64,000 nucleotides of DNA from Azolla caroliniana. Lineage: Eukaryota; Polypodiophyta. Positions 55,739 through 64,000 of this stretch are shown here, piece by piece (position 1 is the stretch's first letter; each line of letters opens with the position of its first letter). The DNA lies in assembly GCA_043228905.1 (NCBI GenBank), contig JBHGNT010000017.1, forward strand, positions 9,796,001 through 9,860,000. Reading direction: 5' to 3'. A program made the position numbers and the translations under genes. The notes under the pieces are model-generated. The model saw only the letters and a program-made list of their open reading frames with translations. It was not told the origin of the DNA and did not search any database.

Positions 55739-56037
55739 AGCAAGCTACGGTGTACCAACTTTTGGCCAAAATTTTAGTACTATTTCGATGAAGAGAATAA
55801 ACACTATAATTTAAAATAAATCCAATAAAAGTGACTAAAAAGTTTATCATCACATATTAAAAAAAGAAGTCACATTCAATGGGTTCAAATTTTAAAAGAA
55901 CAATAAACCCACACATCCTTCCATTCTTACGTCTCTATCCAAGTGTCCCTTGTGTAATAAATTCCAGTTGAGGTTGAAGGTGCATATGTCGAGGTAAACT
56001 TATACAGAGTCTTTAATTGTTGAATGTGAGTGAGTGA
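55739..56037. other. Unassigned AT-rich stretch
   Basis: No open frame, LTR end or repeat was recognised between the copia M relic and the CT-rich minisatellite. Confidence 0.5.
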
Positions 56038-56087
56038 GACTCTCTCTCTCTCTCTCTCCTACCTCACATAAGTGCATGTTCAAGTTA

Positions 56088-56118
<31 letters not shown>

Positions 56119-56151
56119 GTTCTCCTACCTCACATAAGTGGATGTTCAAGT

Positions 56152-56206
<55 letters not shown>

Positions 56207-56392
56207 TCTCCTACCTCAGATAAGTGGATGTTCAAGTTACTCTCTTTCTTTCTCTCTCTCTCTCTCTCTCTCCTTCTCCTACCTCACATAAGTGGATGTT
56301 CAAGTTACTCCCTCTTTCTCTCTCTCATATCTCTCAGATCTCTCCGACCTCTCTCTCTCCTTCTCCTACCTCACATAAGTGGATGTTCAAGT

Positions 56393-56439
<47 letters not shown>

Positions 56440-56444
56440 AGATC
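56038..56444. repeat. Compound minisatellite: (CT)n runs with a repeated 30-base unit
   Basis: Five copies of CTACCTCACATAAGTGGATG followed by TTCAAGTTA (starting near 56058, 56128, 56211, 56278 and 56366) alternate with CT runs of different length. Copy spacing is about 67-88 bases. Copy one has GCATG in place of GGATG and copy three has CAGATAAG. Gypsy G inserted at its right edge. Confidence 0.88.
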
Positions 56445-56862
56445 TGTTATTCTCTGACCGGACAAGGCCTAACACAAGGTGTCACGGAGACACTTCACCA
56501 AAGGGTGATTACGGCATAGGATTAAGATTCAACGATTACACCGACTTACGTAGGTTACACGATTAGAGTGCTTTGGTTAATTACACGCGTAAGATATAAC
56601 AGTAAGTACAGAACGAAAATCAACACAGAAGTATAAACACCATATGCTCTATTAATTATCCGCTGCGATTACAATGGGGTCCGGCCTTTAAATAGGTTTC
56701 CGGCCCGTAGTACAAAACGGTGCATATCGCACCTATTCGGGATCCGTCCGGATCTGGAACGGCATACCGTTTCCAGTCCGTCCGTCCACACTAGGCTTAT
56801 TTACAACCATACTTAATTAATTCCTTCACTCCGTATTTTGGACTCCTTGCCGGCCGGTAACA
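56445..56862 (-). repeat. 3' LTR of gypsy G
   Basis: 418 bp, in element sense TGTTACCGGCCGG...GAATAACA. Very similar to the E LTRs with scattered changes, including the terminal GAATAACA in place of GAACAACA. Confidence 0.93.
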
Positions 56863-56947
56863 CATGGCACGCCCGTGGGACAGTACCTTGTACGTCGAAC
56901 CCTTCTCGGCCCCTTCATTGTTCACCCAAATTGTCCAAAATACTTTG

Positions 56948-59590
56948 TTACAGAGTTTCCACTTGTTCTTCCGGTTGAGGTTGTTGCGGTTGTGCTTGCT
57001 GCTGCTGCTGTGGTTGCGGTTGGGACTGAGACTGCTCCGACTGCTCTGCTTGCTGCTGCTGCTCCGTTTGTTTCTCTGACTCCGGCATCTCCGTTTGACT
57101 GCTTCCGGTGCGGTCTCCTTCCAGTAACGGTTCCTCATCACTGAGGTTGACCGTAACCGGTTCTCGTGCTTTCTCTTCCCGGATCCGGGACCTCTCGTAG
57201 CTTTCAAACTGGATCTGCGCCTCCAGCCTATCGTCGTCCAGCTGAGCTACAAGTTGCCGGACTTGCCCTAGTTGGTCATCTGCCAAGGCTTGAAAGTCTT
57301 CGGCAAGCTCATCTCTTATGCCGGTGAAGTCTTCGGAAGTCAGCATATAGCAATCATCTCCCTCCTTCCGCCGGTTCTCTACGTCGGCCCGGAGCAGTTG
57401 GAGTTCCGCCGCGTTCGTGGCCCACTTGGTCCACCATTTGACGGAGCCGTTGTCAATCAAGCTCTTGGTCTGGTTCAACCAGGCCCGCATGATATCCTGG
57501 ATGCGACTTGCTGGACCCATTTGCGCTCTACTTTCCACCACTTGTCGCTCCTCCTTCAACTGCTTGATGAGATTCGCCGTATCCTCCGCCTGCTCTCTGT
57601 AGCGCGTCAGCTGCCCTTGATATGTTGTCTGCAGCCTCTGCAGTACCTCCGCCGCTCTTTCTTTTTCCGCCTGCTGTTGCCTGAGGAGCTCTGTCCGAAC
57701 CTTCTCCGCCTCTTCCAATCGTCTTCTGGTTTCCGCCTGTTCATTAGCGTATGCCGTTGCGGTTCGATCAACTGCTTGCCGGAGCTCATCCGTCCGTTCC
57801 TTGTGCTCCGTTTGCAACCGTTTATACTCCCGGTGCAAGTGCTCAAATTCCTCCGTTTTTTGTTTGAGCTTGCCGTTGATCTGGCGCTGGTTCCGGTCCT
57901 CCCGGTCCTTTACCTGCCGGAGTTCCTCTTTCAGGCGCTCTACTTCTGTTTCGGCGTTCCTCCGGAGCCTGTCCTTCTCTTGCAGCATTTTCTCCTTTTC
58001 CTCCTTGAGCCGGTCGTACGCTTGGTGGCCTTTCCGTAAGCTCTCCTCGGCCCGGCGTAGATTGTCAGCAGTCTTTTTGAGTTCTGCCTCCGCTGCCGTC
58101 TTCAATTCTCTTTCGCGGCTCCTCAGCTCTTCTTGGGCAGCTAGCTCATCCTTTAAGTCCGCAAGCTCTTGGGCTTGTGCCGTATTTCTCTCCGGAACGG
58201 TTTCCGTTACCGGGGTCTGATTGCTATGTACAGGTTGATCTGACGCTTTATTCTGTACATTGCCCGGAGTCACCGGTGCTTGGACTTGTGTTGTCAAAGC
58301 CAATTGAGCCATTTCCCTTGTGACCCTGTCCAAGTCTTGTTCAAGGCTCCGGATTCTGGACCGGGCCGTCTCTAGATCTATGGTTGTGACGAGCAACCGT
58401 TCGTTGTGCGCTCTCTCCTCCGCCTCTATGTACTCGACTGCTCCGGCGATCTGCTCGCCTACCCACCGTAGCCACATGCTACTGGTGCCTTGCTGCTGTA
58501 CTGGTCGGGTCGGCTCGTTCACTGTGGAATTGTCTGGCCTGAGTGCCTGTATCTGCCGTTCTGGTTCTACTCCTTGGCCGCCGTGTGTGCTGGCTGGGCT
58601 CGCCGGCTGTTGAGTTCCGGTTCTCGCCGTCTCCGGAGCCGTTGGAATGACTTCTGGTATAGAAGTCGACAAGGCCGGTTCTACACGCACCGGTTCCGGT
58701 TCCTCCCTTGTGTTTTGCTCAGGTTGAGTTCGGGGCGTTTCTTTCTTTTGCGGGTCCGAACGCTCCCCCGCTGCCCCGGCGGTCCCACTTCTTGACCGTC
58801 GTTGGAGGTGCTCTTCTGGCTCCTCCGTTTCCACTTCCTGGGTAACGGCATGTTTCTGTGCCGTCAAGGGTTCTGGTTCCTTCTGACCCGGTCGCCGTAT
58901 GGTTATCTTAACGGGTCCCACCGGTGACACCTCCTCCGGTTCTGGGAGCCGTTTCTTCCCTTTCGTCGCCTTCGACGCCAGCAGCTGCTGTCGTTTGGAC
59001 GCCGGCTTCGAGGTGCTTCCTTCCGATACTCTTGGCCGCTTCTTTGGCTGAACGGTCTCGACCGACGGCACGAGCAATGTTATCCACTGAGCTACGGCAT
59101 GCCACAGCTTCCGGCCCTCCTTGCCGTCCTTTCCTCGTACCATGTCGATTGCCGCGCACAACTCGTCTGCAATCAACACCGGCCAATCCACCTTGATCCC
59201 TTCATAGGTGGCTATGATCATCCCTGCCCGATTTTTTGGCATGATAGGGGGTCGGGGGTACACGTGGCCGTACTCATGGAGCACTCGAGCTATCTCCCTG
59301 AATAGCGGATCTTCGCCGCCCTGCGTTCGATAACCTTTGCCGGCAACAGAGTACTCACCGAAATATCGGATGAGTTGCTCCGAGGTTGGGTTATCGATCT
59401 GAAAGATACCTCCCTCCGGAAGGCCTGTTAGCGCACGGATCGCTTCCTCGGTGATGACCTCTGTGGCGAGCTCCTTGATGACCCGGTCGGCTTCTCTGTG
59501 CGGTGGTGCCTCCATGATGGTCAAGAACCCATCCAGTCCATGTTGCCTGAACCATTTCCTGGCCGCTTCCGTCAGCGTTTGTGGTTCCAT
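56948..59590 (-). CDS. Third ORF of gypsy G: long coiled-coil protein of unknown function
   Basis: 880 codons from MEPQTLTEAARKWFRQHGLD (59590). An upstream in-frame ATG at 59890 would give 980 codons. Residues 1-175 form a compact-looking domain (EEAIRALTGLPEGG, LFREIARVLHEYGHVYPRPP, KNRAGMIIATYEGIKVDWP). Residues 175-360 are Pro/Glu/Thr-rich with basic patches (KKRPR). Residues about 370-425 (SMWLRWVGEQIAGAVEYIEA) lead into a coiled coil of about 210 residues (470-685) rich in Glu, Lys, Arg and Gln. Residues 695-790 are a conserved block (AWLNQTKSLIDNGSVKWWTK). The C-terminus is Gln/Pro-rich and ends 14 residues earlier than in E by a GAA-to-TAA change. No signal peptide, membrane segment, CCHC or catalytic motif was seen. 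It occupies the position where some plant gypsy elements carry an extra or env-like ORF. Confidence 0.78.
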   Translation of the reverse strand: MEPQTLTEAARKWFRQHGLDGFLTIMEAPPHREADRVIKELATEVITEEAIRALTGLPEGGIFQIDNPTSEQLIRYFGEYSVAGKGYRTQGGEDPLFREIARVLHEYGHVYPRPPIMPKNRAGMIIATYEGIKVDWPVLIADELCAAIDMVRGKDGKEGRKLWHAVAQWITLLVPSVETVQPKKRPRVSEGSTSKPASKRQQLLASKATKGKKRLPEPEEVSPVGPVKITIRRPGQKEPEPLTAQKHAVTQEVETEEPEEHLQRRSRSGTAGAAGERSDPQKKETPRTQPEQNTREEPEPVRVEPALSTSIPEVIPTAPETARTGTQQPASPASTHGGQGVEPERQIQALRPDNSTVNEPTRPVQQQGTSSMWLRWVGEQIAGAVEYIEAEERAHNERLLVTTIDLETARSRIRSLEQDLDRVTREMAQLALTTQVQAPVTPGNVQNKASDQPVHSNQTPVTETVPERNTAQAQELADLKDELAAQEELRSRERELKTAAEAELKKTADNLRRAEESLRKGHQAYDRLKEEKEKMLQEKDRLRRNAETEVERLKEELRQVKDREDRNQRQINGKLKQKTEEFEHLHREYKRLQTEHKERTDELRQAVDRTATAYANEQAETRRRLEEAEKVRTELLRQQQAEKERAAEVLQRLQTTYQGQLTRYREQAEDTANLIKQLKEERQVVESRAQMGPASRIQDIMRAWLNQTKSLIDNGSVKWWTKWATNAAELQLLRADVENRRKEGDDCYMLTSEDFTGIRDELAEDFQALADDQLGQVRQLVAQLDDDRLEAQIQFESYERSRIREEKAREPVTVNLSDEEPLLEGDRTGSSQTEMPESEKQTEQQQQAEQSEQSQSQPQPQQQQQAQPQQPQPEEQVETL

Positions 59591-59918
59591 GTCTGCTTCG
59601 AGGTCGAGGAAAGATGGCGAGGTAGAGTGGTGATGAGAGTGAGAGCGAGAGAGAGAGCGTTCTGAACGCGGGGGTTCTCTGAGTGCAGGTTCGCGTTTGC
59701 TAAGCTTCCACTGCCTTGGTGCTTCTGTGCTTCTTGGCTCGCGAAAAAAAAAAGTCTCCATGCGCTCTTCTTTTTCTCTGTGCGTCTTGGCGCCTTTTTC
59801 GAGCATGCGCACGTCGTGTACCGATTTAGTATTAAGTAACATGGCGGCTCTTAAATGCCCACTACGTACCTTTTCGCTCCTTGCTTTCACGTCCGTTCAC
59901 ACCTCGATTTTAAATGAT

Positions 59919-59954
<36 letters not shown>

Positions 59955-59967
59955 ACGGTATGTGACC
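59591..59967 (-). other. Spacer between pol and third ORF of G, with a pure A tract
   Basis: On the minus strand the pol stop is followed within 20 bases by an A run of about 28 (59921-59948), then by a region readable from ATG 59890, and by a CT-rich part just before ATG 59590. It matches the E spacer. An internal leader or promoter for the third ORF is possible but not shown. Confidence 0.55.
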
Positions 59968-62900
59968 TTACACATCCGTAAGTCCCTTCGGACCCTTACC
60001 GTTTTCCTTACGGGTTGCCGTGTCTTCCTTCGCCTCTGCTACGGGTTCCCCGTCGTCTTTTTCTTCCATCCGTACCGTTCCCGGTATAGTGCCGGTGGTC
60101 TGCATAAACGGGTTCTTTGGCATCGGTCCTTTATAGGGCTTTAATCTAAATCCGTTGACCCACTTGCCTAGTACTTCACCGACAAGTGTCCCTAACTGAT
60201 AGGACCCGTTGTATTCCCGTGTCAGCCAATACGGGCCTGTCCATCTGAACCGGAGTTTACCCGGCATCTTGCCCATCCTCGTTTGGAATACTAGCACCGG
60301 CTTTCCAATTTCGAACATCTTTTCATTACCTTTCCGGTGACGGTCAACGAACGCTTTCCGTCGTCGTTGCTCCAGTTCCATGTGTAGGATGCTAGCCAGC
60401 CGTTGCTCCTCCAGTTCGCATAGTGCTACTAGCCGCATTTCCTCCGACTCCTTTTCATTCAGCCGTTCCCGTAGTTGGATCCGTAAGCTTGGTACCTGAA
60501 ATTCCACCGGCATGACCGCCTCTAAGCCGAACGCTAGCCGGAACGGCGTTGTCCGGATACTTGTTTTGTATGCCGTTCGGTACGCCCATAGCGCGCTATG
60601 GAGCTTTGTATCCCAGTCCGTCCGGTTGTCATTGACGATTTTGCGGAGAATGTTCTGCAGCGTTTTGTTGGTGGACTCTGCTAACCCGTTCGCTTGTGGG
60701 TAGTACGTGGTGCTCCGTTTATGGACCACGGCATAGAACGTTGTTAAGCTTTCCACTACCTGGCCGAGGAAGTGCCCTCCTTGGTCGCTGATTAATTCAA
60801 TCGGACATCCATATCGGCACCAAATGTTCTCGTACAGGAATTTTGCTGTGGATGACGCGGTATTGTCTCTCAAGGCCTTAGCCTCCACCCATTTAGTGCA
60901 ATAATCTGTTGCCACGATGACATAACGATTACCCGTTCTCATTGCCGGTGGCTTGAACGGTCCGACAAAATCCAACCCCCACTTCTGGAATGGCTCTAGT
61001 GGAAGTACCGGTTGGTGTGGCATCCGTGCTTGCTCCGTAGGCTGGCCCATTCGTTGGCATAGGTCACATTCCTTAGCGTACTTGACGGCGTCTTTTAACG
61101 TCGTGGGCCACCATAAGCCGCTCTGCCATACTTTCCTTGCCGTCGCTTCCCCGACATAGTGTCCTACGGCAACCCCACAGTGTGCTTCCCGTAAGATTAC
61201 TTGTTTCTCGTCACTACGGACTGCCCGTCTCCATATTCCATCTGCTCCTTTGTGGTAGAGAGTGTCCCGTAACAGACAGAAATTACGGCTCTGCACCGCC
61301 AGTCGTTTCCTCTCGTCCCGGTTCATTTCCTCCGGTGGCAGGCCCGTGCTTAGGAACTGGTGCATGTTTGTCAGCCACCTATCTTCTGATGCCACCGTGT
61401 CGTCCGCTGCCGTTTCCGGGGTGATACGGAATAACTCTGCGTCCGGGAATTCATCCGCTACTCCGTCGCCTGATTCTCCGGACTCTAACTGGCTCAGGTA
61501 GTCTGCTACGGCATGCTGGATACTGGGCCGGTGGAAAATCTCGAATTCGAACTCCTGCAACAGCAAGGTCCAACGGGCCAACTTACCGGTCAGGGACGCC
61601 TTGGACACTAAGTACAGGAGCGCCGAGTGATCCACATGAAAGGAGAACTTCCTTCCCAATAGGTAATGACGAAACTTTGTTACACTGTAGATCATGCCCA
61701 GGGCCTCCCGTTCCGTCGTTGAATAGTTCTTCTCCGCTTGGGACAGCTTCCGGCTGGCGTAATATACCGGCCGGTACCATTTAGGTTCCGTAAGTTGCAT
61801 TAAGGCGCTGCCGATAGTGATGTCGGAAGCGTCCACGAACACATGAAATTCCTTGCTCCAATCCGGAGGCTGCACGACGGGTGCTTGCGACAAAAGAACC
61901 TTCAGGGCATTGTATGCCTTATCCTCCGTATCCGTCCATTGGAACGATGTCCGATGTACCGCGGTGTGTAATGGTGTAGCCAAGTCAGCCAAGTGACGGA
62001 GCATCCGGCTGTGCCACCGGATCTGTCCTAAGAATCGGCTTAGTGCTTTGGCCGTTTTCGGCGCCGGTGCCCCTAGTATCGCATTTACTTTGTCCGGGTC
62101 GACCGCAATGCCCTCCTTACTTACAATGTGTCCCAGTAAGATTCCACTTGAAACCCCAAAGATGCATTTTGCTGGGTTTAAGCTTAGCCGGTATAACCTA
62201 CACTTTTCAAGGCATAACCGTAGGTGCTGCAAATGGTCTTTTCCCCGGCTATAGACTGCAAAATCATCCAGGAACACCTGCATGAAGGCAGGAATGTATT
62301 CGCCGAAGATCTCCATGATGATTCGCTGGAAAGTTGCTGGTGCCATTTTTAGGCCGAACATCATTACTTCGGCCACAAACACCCCCCATTCGGTGACGAA
62401 CGCTGTCTTCTCCTGGTCGTCAGGGTGCATCCGGATTTGATTGTATCCGTTGAAACCGTCTAGAAAGCTATAAACTTCATGGCCGGCGACGGCATCCAGT
62501 ACTCCATCCGTGAACGGAAGAGGGAATGCATCCGTAATTGTGGCTGCATTTAGTTTCCTGTAATCTACACACACGCGGATTTTACCGTTCTTCTTTGGGA
62601 CGACGACGATGGGGCTCAGCCACGTCGCTTTCTTTACCGGCCGGATGAAGCCCACTCTTAGGAGTTTGTCGATTTCCTCCTTCACTTTGGCGGCGTTGTT
62701 GGGGTTCATTCGGTAACGTCTTTGCGCCACTGGTTTCGCGTCCTGGCCTAAGTGGATCTGATGCTGATATAATTGAGGGTCCAGCCCTCGCATGTTTTCG
62801 TATGACCAGGCGAATACGTCGCGAAACTCCGTGAGAAGTTTGATCATCGCCGCTTTATCTTCCGGCTTCATTTCTTTGGCGATGTGTACCGGCTTTGATT

Positions 62901-63999
62901 AGTCCTTGCTTCCTAGGTTCACTTCGTCGAGCTGGGATGCTTTTACTCGTTGGGAAACGACCATTTCCCGTTCCAACGCTTCCTGTGCTTGCCGTAATTC
63001 CCGAATCGCATCTTTGTCTGGTTCGGCTTCGGTTTCGTCCCGCTGCGGCAAGTATGGCACTACGGCTTCAGCCACGTCAATCTCGAAGAGTGGTACGATC
63101 TTCGGGTGTTCCTCCAAGTACTGGGCTTCTTCGTCGTCTGCCAACCCTTCAAGCATGTTCACACATTCCGCATACAGCGGTGTGCATTCCTTACCGTTGC
63201 TCGTCCGTGGTTGTGTCGGTACCCGGACCTTGGCTTTTCCGCGCCGGAAGGTAATCATATTTTTCCGCCAATTTTGCTTGATGTGTGCTGTTTTCAACCA
63301 TGGTCTGCCCAGCAATAGTGGGTACGCGCCTTGCGCCTGTAGCTGCAGCACTACAGCCGAGATGTGAAATGTGTGACCTCCTATGGTGACTTCCAATTTC
63401 CGTATTAAGCCCGTCGGCCGTACAGAGCTCGTATCCGCCATCCGTAGCCAGAACGGACATGGCTCCCATTCATGTATACCCACGGCATCGCACGTGCGGA
63501 GGCTTATTACGTTCACCCCGGAACCTCCATCGATTACTGTGCCGGGAAGTTCGTGCCCTTTGACAATAGCTGTAATCGCCGGACTACTAGTGTCCACCAC
63601 TGTCGGTCCCTCCTCCGGATTCGAGAAGAGGACTGGTGCCGGTGGGGCTATACCGTCTGTCATGCCCGTTTTTAGTCCTTCCGTAAATCGGGGCACGAGC
63701 TGCAAGAGTCTTCCTAACGGCAACGTGATCTGACATTCTTGCAGTGCTTGCCATGTCTCGTTTTCTGGGTGGCTACCGCCGGCACTCCCTATGGTATTCG
63801 CCTTTTGCCGTTCCGCGTCCGCGACGTTCCTTTCATTGGCTTCCTTCACCCATTCCGTCGCCTGTTTTCGTATGGCCTCTTGTGTTTCCCACTCTTTGGC
63901 CATGCCTTTCGACCGTGTGGTTACTTGCTGTATATCCGCCACTTCCGGAACCACCATATTAACTGCTGGTCGTTTCTCGTAGCTCTTTACCGGGCACTG
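59968..63999 (-). pseudogene. Gypsy G Pol: protease, RT, RNase H, integrase; one stop
   Basis: One minus-strand frame from the window edge (inside the third CCHC knuckle) to a stop at 59968-59970, broken only by TAA at 62897-62899; E has GAA there. Protease VIDGGSGVNVIS lies near 63530. The reverse transcriptase region opens with RYRMNPNNAAKVKEEIDKLL, then RVCVDYRKLNAATI and the catalytic FLDD (about 62265). RNase H has HVFVDASDITIGSALMQ. The integrase zinc domain (HCGVAVGHYVGE...CDLCQRMGQ) keeps both His and both Cys. The core keeps GLDFVGPFKPP, LISDQGGHFLG and ANGLAESTNKTLQ with the catalytic Glu. The C-terminal part has LVFQTRMGKMPGKLRFRWTG. The enzyme set looks functional apart from the single stop. 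Confidence 0.93.
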
Positions 64000-64000
64000 G

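Larger units (their letters stand above)
56445..64000 (-). mobile_element. Gypsy element G (minus strand), nearly intact, runs off the window
   Basis: Same family as E in opposite orientation. The 3' LTR is at 56445-56862, then a third ORF, pol and the end of gag. The 5' part lies beyond base 64000. The base left of the LTR ends agatc (56440-56444), a candidate target duplication. Only one nonsense codon is seen in pol and one near the very end of the third ORF, so G is the best-preserved copy here. Confidence 0.93.

Noticed and set aside
56038-56444. Regular repeat-spacer pattern resembling a CRISPR array
   Set aside because: The spacers are pure CT runs rather than unique sequence, the DNA is plant nuclear, and no cas gene is present. 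It is a compound minisatellite.
57272-58039. Long plus-strand frames across 57-59 kb
   Set aside because: They are antisense to the third ORF of gypsy G. The coiled-coil protein on the minus strand explains them.
56948-59590. Envelope-like protein, given its position after pol
   Set aside because: No signal peptide, no hydrophobic membrane segment and no cysteine-rich ectodomain. It is dominated by coiled coil and polar low-complexity sequence.
59591-59890. Start of the G third ORF at ATG 59890 (980 codons)
   Set aside because: The extra 100 residues follow directly on the A tract and are compositionally unlike the rest. ATG 59590 follows a CT-rich leader and begins the conserved domain. 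Not excluded, but less likely.
27002-64000. E and G as the two ends of one large composite element
   Set aside because: Each has its own LTRs and E has its own target duplication. They lie in opposite orientation at different nesting levels, so they are independent insertions of one family.

Overview
The window looks like gene-poor nuclear DNA of a land plant. Nearly all of it is LTR retrotransposons. Ty1/copia elements carry a primer site matching initiator Met-tRNA (TGGTATCAGAGC type), and large Ty3/gypsy elements are also present. I cannot place the plant more precisely. I see no intact host gene, no rRNA gene and no functional tRNA gene. I use my own letters A-M for the elements.

The core is a stack of insertions six deep. 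Every level is closed by a 5-bp target-site duplication that I could read on both sides. Copia L (7924-54598, gccaa) contains gypsy-like K (11233-52822, aattg). K contains copia J (15005-52461, ctcga). J contains copia I (16240-21640, atcag) and copia B (22715-49256, ctaac). B contains gypsy E (27002-36915, aacgc) and copia C (38093-49062, ctttt). C contains copia D (40974-45925, ctcca). Differences between the two LTRs of an element, counted by eye, fall with depth: J about 26/432, B about 13/386, C 4/634, D 4/598, E 2/419. This fits the order of insertion.

Left of the stack are the 3' end of copia A (1-2272), the copia H that A interrupts (2273-6185), a tRNA-like pol III segment, an 84-bp tandem repeat that reads as a 28-residue repeat, and the start of an unrecognised reading frame that L splits. 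Right of the stack are the rest of that frame, a fragment of copia M carrying a probable solo LTR with TATTA...TAATA ends, a CT-rich compound minisatellite, and gypsy G on the minus strand (56445 to the window end). G is of the same family as E and is nearly intact.

Most coding regions are broken by nonsense changes, many of the CAG-to-TAG or CGA-to-TGA type, and by small indels. The features I find most unusual are: a third, coiled-coil ORF downstream of pol in E and G; a charged C-terminal tail on the copia A/B/I polyprotein whose stop codon is supplied by the first bases of the 3' LTR; LTR hairpins next to the TATA box with paired (compensatory) changes; a cloverleaf-like set of inverted repeats in the C and D LTRs; an in-frame 630-bp duplication of zinc knuckle plus protease in C; and a gag-protease-only element, K.
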